64,000 nucleotides of DNA from Chryseobacterium sp. ZHDP1. Its GTDB lineage: Bacteria > Bacteroidota > Bacteroidia > Flavobacteriales > Weeksellaceae. Where the stretch lies: assembly GCF_018603435.1 (NCBI RefSeq), contig NZ_CP075682.1, positions 1,922,001 through 1,986,000 of the forward strand. Direction: 5' to 3'. The translations under genes were made by a program, and so were the position numbers. Below, piece after piece: positions 59,779 through 64,000 of the stretch; within the stretch, counting starts at the first letter, position 1; every line of letters begins with the position of its first letter. The notes beneath the pieces are model-generated. The model was given only the letters and a program-made list of their open reading frames with translations. It searched no databases and was not told the origin of the DNA.

Positions 59779-60396
59779 TTATTTTCCATTAAAATAATTT
59801 GCAAATTCTAAAAGCTTAAGATCCACCGCTCTTCCTAATTTTTTATTTTGAGTAGTTTCAACTAAATAATTTAAATCAGTTTTGCTGATTATCTCGTCAA
59901 GTTCAAAATTCATAATATAATTATAAAGTCTTATATGACTTTTGTAATCTTGTGTTACCCTATAACTTTTCTTAAGTTCATCAATGTATATTCTTTTATT
60001 TTTTAAATCAAATATTAAATCATTAACAATTACTTGGTTCTTGACTATCCGCTTAAGGTTTCGACTATTTTTAATTATTTCAAAATCTTTTTGTCTATAA
60101 ATCTTCTTGTAAAATATATGGTTGTTTGCAAAGTAATCTAAAATTGAAAGTCTAAATAGATAATACTTCCTATTGGTTAAATAATTTAAATATCGTTTAT
60201 AAAAACTATTATGAACAATATTTAATTCATCAGCTAAATTAATTATGAGAGAATTATACCAATCATTTTTTGTGAGTTCAAAATCAAATATAAAGGATTT
60301 GAAATATTCAAAATTACTCTCATCCTTAACAAAATCATACTCTTGCAAAAAATCTATTCTTTCACTTAAATATCTGCTTTCAAAATGAGTTTTCAA
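59779..60396 (-). CDS. Hypothetical protein, putative immunity to Rhs tip C
   Basis: About 205 residues, Asn/Lys/Tyr/Leu-rich and helical (ESRYLSERIDFLQEYDFVKD, SFYKRYLNYLTNRKYYLFRL, LNYLVETTQNKKLGRAVDLK). No ATG is available near the N-terminus. A TTG 4 bases after the toxin stop is the likely start; a longer TTG start would overlap the toxin by 83 bases. Cytosolic, so its partner would act inside the target. No family recognised. Confidence 0.55.
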   Translation of the reverse strand: MKTHFESRYLSERIDFLQEYDFVKDESNFEYFKSFIFDFELTKNDWYNSLIINLADELNIVHNSFYKRYLNYLTNRKYYLFRLSILDYFANNHIFYKKIYRQKDFEIIKNSRNLKRIVKNQVIVNDLIFDLKNKRIYIDELKKSYRVTQDYKSHIRLYNYIMNFELDEIISKTDLNYLVETTQNKKLGRAVDLKLLEFANYFNGK

Positions 60397-60400
60397 GTTA

Positions 60401-61397
60401 TTATCTTCTGCCTGTTCCTGTACCTTTTTCTCCACTTTTTTTCTGTTTATTACGGGTTGTACGTGCTTTTTGTTCTTTGACAAGTCTTTGCTTTAATGCT
60501 TTTTGTTCCTTTGACAAATTACCTTTCAAACCTGCTAATTCTGTAGCAATATCTTCATCCGACCATCCAATTAATCCTGTATCTCTTTGGTTTCCTCTCG
60601 CGACCTTTGAAAAAGCCAAAAAGTCTATAGGTTTTTTAATACCACTATCGTCAACAGGAACAGGAACGCCATTAATATCTGTTTCCTCTCCAGCATCAGG
60701 AAATACATCAGGTGTACCAGAGGCAGTTTCTTCTGCATCATTTTGTTCAGACAAATCTCTATTTTTAATGACATCGGAAGCTTTATCAGCAATATCCCAA
60801 GCCGCATACCCTACTAATGCATAATAAGCAGCTTCCAAAAGATAAGCCGCAACAGGTATTGCTGGCGCAAAAGCCTTATGTGTAAAAGAAAGTCCTGCTG
60901 TGTTTTTTTGTAGAGGTTTTGATGCGGTAACTACAACTTCTTCAATAAGCTTACCTCCTTTAGGACCATATATTTTTTTAGGATCCGGATCTTCCCCCTC
61001 CATTCCTGTAGGATCCCAAAAATTAATTGGATTGTTCCAAACATAACTGTAAGCTTCGTGGGTGTATTGGCTTCGTGGGTCAATTACACCCCAACGTCCA
61101 ATATCGGGCATATAAAACCTTGCACCATAATCATACATACCGGACTCCTGCAATTCCTTTCCGTTGTATTTATAATTTTTATACGAACTCGCCCCAAAGA
61201 AAGAATTTCCACTTTTTAGGTGATTCATTCCAAAAGGGTAATAATCATTTACATCTATAATTTCAAGAGCTCCTGCGCTATTTCTTCCGAAGCTTACCCT
61301 CGTATTTCCCAAATGATCTTTATACTGGTAAATATACTGATCTTTTTTGTAATCATAAAATCCTTCTGCCGTCGGGAAAAACTCTAAGTCAGGAGTT
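60401..61397 (-). CDS. Truncated Rhs C-terminal cassette C: core end plus variable tip
   Basis: Enters the Rhs core directly at KTPDLEFFPTAEGF (a few codons after the XRE junction, so without its own start), then DHLGNTRVSFGRNSAGALEI, YDYGARFYMPDIGRWGVIDP and WNNPINFWDPTGMEGEDPDP. The tip contains GKLIEEVVVTASKPLQKNTA, a hydrophobic AYLLEAAYYALVGYAAWDIA and an acidic stretch. Its basic end, SKEQKALKQRLVKEQKARTT then RNKQKKSG, resembles the last domain of some nuclease-type polymorphic toxins, but I cannot assign it. It is 5'-truncated. Confidence 0.7.
61089..61395. repeat. Rhs-core direct repeat, copy C
   Basis: Same 300-base unit as in cassettes A, B and D. Confidence 0.8.
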
Positions 61398-61427
61398 TTT
61401 TGCTAAAACAAAGCTACGCTATAAAAC
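61398..61427 (+). pseudogene. XRE remnant (unit D), only the last codons
   Basis: TTTTTTGCTAAAACAAAGC followed by TACGCTATAA corresponds to FFAKNAATL-stop of the other tails with small changes. It joins the Rhs core of cassette C at ACTCCTGAC read on the other strand. Confidence 0.6.
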
Positions 61428-61431
61428 ACAA

Positions 61432-61524
<93 letters not shown>

Positions 61525-61540
<16 letters not shown>

Positions 61541-61980
61541 GCTTCAGTACATTTAACATATTTTTTTATATCAGATAATATGTTTGTCTTATTGTAAATT
61601 TGTAATTCTATTGAATAATTATTTTTTAATAAACTTCCATTCCCAAGCCACTTATTTTTCCTAATATATTTATCCATTTTTATTTTTTTAGGAATAAAAG
61701 CAAGATTTGAATATATGTAAAATAAATTATTGCTCTGTATAATAATAGTATATAAATTATTGTCTTTTATTATTTTAGAAACTCTTCCGCCTGATAATGA
61801 AAAAACTTTAGGTTTTTTAGATTTAATGACAAGTGAATGAGCTGGGTTATAATAAGGTTTGGATAAAGTAGAATCTGCATTTGTGTAACAAATACAGTCT
61901 TTCATAGGTTGTTGTTTACTTTGTGAATAAAAAATGCCACTTAATAAAAAGAGAAAAACCTTAAATAATCTTAGTTGCAT
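61525..61980 (-). CDS. Exported protein, putative immunity to Rhs tip D
   Basis: The 151-residue protein has a signal peptide (MQLRLFKVFLFLLSGIFYSQ) and a beta-rich mature part with two early Cys (MKDCICYTNADS), KPKVFSLSGGRVSKIIKDNN and LFYIYSNLAFIPKKIK. It starts 2 bases after the toxin stop codon. The last residues (CTEAPQSR) are read from the array module, so its natural C-terminus was probably lost at the junction. Periplasmic immunity is inferred. Confidence 0.6.
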
Positions 61981-61982
61981 AT

Positions 61983-63704
61983 CTAATTAATTGATTGATT
62001 ATACATTTTCTGTGCTTCTTTTTTAGCATCTATTTCGTGCTGTCTCTCATTGTAAGGTTTACTATTTTGATTCTCTATATATTCCCCTGTATCAGAATTT
62101 TTTATTTTTTCCGTAAAATCCATTGAATTTTGAATAGAATGCACAGCTTCTTCTCCCCCTGTTTTTATATCTCCCATATTATTTCCTTTTTCTCCATCAG
62201 TCATCTCTCCTACAGCATTAGCTATACCTATTTGTTTTTCACTTAAAACAATATGTGTCTCATTCCAATCAGACGTTTTATCATATTCTCCCGTATTTTT
62301 GTTAAATGTCCCTATTGTATTCATTGATTTTGAAGAAACACTTCCAGTACTCTTCATTTCATTATACATTTTTCCTGTCATTGTTTCTCCATTAGCTCCA
62401 GATCGGGAAAGATAGCCTGCTTCAGTTTTTGTATCATTACCACCTACATAATGAATATAGATAGTCCTTTCTGAGTCAACCATTTTCTGCCAAGTTTGTC
62501 TTCCAGCCTCTGATTTAGATAGAGCACCTTGTAATCTTTTTGCATCGGCACTTTCAGGATTTCCAATTTTTAAAGGTCCACGCCCATCAGGGTCAATAAA
62601 CATAATCGGGTTGTTGAACGCATAATTATATGGAGAGTGTCTTCTCATTTTCTCCGCGAGCGGATCCACGACGCCCCATCTACCGATGTCCGCCATATAA
62701 AATCTCGCACCATAATCATACATGCCACTTTCCTGCAACTCCTTTCCATTGTACTTGTAATTTTTATATGAACTTGATCCAAAGAACGAATTTCCACTCT
62801 TCAAATGATTCATTCCAAAAGGATAATAATCATTAGCATCCACAATTTCAAGAGCGCCTGCGCTGTTTTTCCCAAAACTTACCCTTGTATTTCCCAAGTG
62901 ATCTTTATACTGGTAAATATATTGATTTTTTATGTAATCGTAAAATCCTTCTGAAGTCGGCAAAAACTGCAGTTCAGAATTCTTCAGCATTCCCACAGGT
63001 TCCAGACCTCCGATGTCCACAAGTCTGAATGCCTGCGTTTCCATGGCTCGTGAACTCTCAAGATTGGATGCTGAAAAAGACGAGCTTCCTCCGCCTCCGC
63101 CACCTGAATTAGTGATGTTCTGATACTGGAAGCCGTCAAGGTAATCGATGGTCTTCACAGAGGTTGTGTAGCCGTTAATTCCGGAAATCGTTGTGGTGTT
63201 TACCTTACGGAGCTTTGTTCCGTCGGCGCGGTATTTTGTGTCCAGTTTCACCATTTCAATGCCATCTCTGCTGTATTCCAGATGGTGGGGAAGGTTTAAA
63301 TGATTGTATTTAATCACACTGATTCCCTTATCCGGCATACTGATCATGTTTCCGTTCACATCATATCCGATGGTTTGTCCGCCGCCTTCGTATCCTGTTG
63401 CATTTTGTGCATAATCATTGATGCTGGTAAGCCTGTTGCTGGTATTGCCGGAAGCATAGATGTATTGCAGGTTATCAATCATGGTCGGCGTTGTATTCCC
63501 ATATTCCAGAACCGAGGTTCTGTAAAGACTGGTGATATTTCCGTTAAGATCATACGCTAACGATTCCGTATTTTCTTTACTGTTCGGGTTTTGGGGATTC
63601 TGGTAAAACCCTGCCGTTAACCTGTTAATTTTATCATACGCATACCCGTATCTTTTCGGAAACAAAACCCACCGGAATTGCGGTGGGTTCTTTTTGTTGC
63701 TCAC
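61983..63704 (-). CDS. Truncated Rhs cassette D: longest core fragment, with tip
   Basis: True Rhs sequence begins at YAYDKINRLTAGFY; the first 17 codons are read from the array module (GTG start), so the gene is 5'-truncated. YD-type repeats (YDLNGNITSLYR, IGYDVNGNMISMPDKG, KTIDYLDGFQYQNITNSG) precede the core (DHLGNTRVSFGKNSAGALEI, YDYGARFYMADIGRWGVVDP, LAEKMRRHSPYNYAFNNPIM). The tip after FIDPDGRGPLKIGNPESADA has GGNDTKTEAGYLSRSG, DWNETHIVLSEKQIG, TGGEEAVHSIQ and YNERQHEIDAKKEAQ, which recall metallopeptidase toxins although the expected first His is Glu. Confidence 0.78.
   Translation of the reverse strand: MSNKKNPPQFRWVLFPKRYGYAYDKINRLTAGFYQNPQNPNSKENTESLAYDLNGNITSLYRTSVLEYGNTTPTMIDNLQYIYASGNTSNRLTSINDYAQNATGYEGGGQTIGYDVNGNMISMPDKGISVIKYNHLNLPHHLEYSRDGIEMVKLDTKYRADGTKLRKVNTTTISGINGYTTSVKTIDYLDGFQYQNITNSGGGGGGSSSFSASNLESSRAMETQAFRLVDIGGLEPVGMLKNSELQFLPTSEGFYDYIKNQYIYQYKDHLGNTRVSFGKNSAGALEIVDANDYYPFGMNHLKSGNSFFGSSSYKNYKYNGKELQESGMYDYGARFYMADIGRWGVVDPLAEKMRRHSPYNYAFNNPIMFIDPDGRGPLKIGNPESADAKRLQGALSKSEAGRQTWQKMVDSERTIYIHYVGGNDTKTEAGYLSRSGANGETMTGKMYNEMKSTGSVSSKSMNTIGTFNKNTGEYDKTSDWNETHIVLSEKQIGIANAVGEMTDGEKGNNMGDIKTGGEEAVHSIQNSMDFTEKIKNSDTGEYIENQNSKPYNERQHEIDAKKEAQKMYNQSIN
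62676..62990. repeat. Rhs-core direct repeat, copy D
   Basis: The most diverged copy (FFGSSSYKNYKYNGKELQES, MADIGRWGVVDPLAE). Confidence 0.75.
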
Positions 63705-63721
63705 AGATTACAAATCCGCGA
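63666..63721. repeat. Array module copy 5
   Basis: AACCCACCG-GAATTG-CGGTGGGTT hairpin with CTTTTTG, then GTTGCTCACAGATTACAAAT and CCGCGAGA. It lies inside the first codons of the cassette D frame. Confidence 0.85.
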
Positions 63722-63732
63722 GAACAGGTATA

Positions 63733-64000
63733 CTATCGAAAAGATTTTGCTTTATTAGTATATTCAATTTTATAATTCCTTTTATTTTTTGCAACATATA
63801 TAAATTTATATTTAGGCAATTTTTCAGAATTTAATTTGATATATTTTTTATTATCAACTATAATTGAAACATCTTTATCGTTTTCTACTATGCAAGAACC
63901 TGCATAGCCTAACTGTTCAATTGTTTTTAGCTTTCTATCGAATACTATTTTACCGTTTACTTCTATTTGAAGTTTATTATCAAATGATTCGCAAAAATAT
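63733..64000 (-). CDS. Putative immunity gene of a fifth cassette, 5' end beyond the window
   Basis: The minus-strand frame is open from the window edge to a TAG: visible residues begin YFCESFDNKLQIEVNGKIVF, then IEQLGYAGSCIVENDKDVSI and YKIEYTNKAKSFR. It stands where the immunity genes of the other units stand, directly beside module copy 5. No family is recognised. The upstream Rhs tip would lie outside the window. Confidence 0.6.
   Translation of the reverse strand, partial: YFCESFDNKLQIEVNGKIVFDRKLKTIEQLGYAGSCIVENDKDVSIIVDNKKYIKLNSEKLPKYKFIYVAKNKRNYKIEYTNKAKSFR

Overview
The window is AT-rich DNA from a member of the Bacteroidetes, most likely a Chryseobacterium-like flavobacterium (Weeksellaceae). 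The evidence is the gene content (long rpsP tail, DUF1573 protein, OstA-like LPS protein, Rhs/XRE modules), the many TAnnTTTG -7 promoter boxes typical of the phylum, the lack of Shine-Dalgarno sequences and the frequent short A/T-rich Rho-independent hairpins. Identifications rest on motifs and family knowledge read by eye; no search was run.

Layout. 1-11 kb: end of an L-type-lectin adhesin, a DUF72 protein, a minus-strand run (membrane protein, HD hydrolase, alpha/beta hydrolase, PfkB sugar kinase, DUF4241 protein, valS), then a DUF1573 protein and PPK2. 11-24 kb: rnpB, an ECF sigma factor with a co-translated membrane partner, an acyl-CoA ligase, rpoN, a ParE-type toxin-antitoxin pair, asnS, a CDP-alcohol transferase, an XRE-like regulator, rpsP-rimM, a nitroreductase, a GreA/GreB-like factor and small stress or membrane proteins. 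24-34 kb: an M3 peptidase, then an accessory region with an unrecognised 439-residue protein followed within 7 bases by two tandem tRNA-like genes that have 8-base anticodon loops, a frameshifted lipoprotein, and several hypothetical genes. 34-56 kb: tyrS behind a leader-peptide attenuator, two TerD proteins, panD, HU, pdxH, yqgE, a class IV aminotransferase homolog, a class III aminotransferase, an OstA protein, fur, kup, pdhB, an LtaS-like enzyme, pssA and an exonuclease.

55.8-64 kb: an array of at least four and a half truncated Rhs C-terminal cassettes on the minus strand. Each has a conserved Rhs-core end, a variable tip (putative toxin) and a small downstream gene (putative immunity). 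The units are separated by copies of one module: the 3' end of an XRE regulator gene on the plus strand, a bidirectional CCCACCG hairpin terminator and a short conserved tail. The array looks like a store of displaced toxin tips built by recombination in the shared sequences.

The observations most worth following are: (1) the protein plus twin 8-nt-anticodon-loop tRNA-like genes at 27.3-28.8 kb, a candidate undescribed system; (2) a complete Tyr-codon leader-peptide attenuator in front of tyrS; (3) the Rhs/XRE cassette array; (4) several genes whose -7 box ends only 3-5 bases before the ATG, predicting leaderless mRNAs, with the rnpB 5' end serving as an internal yardstick.
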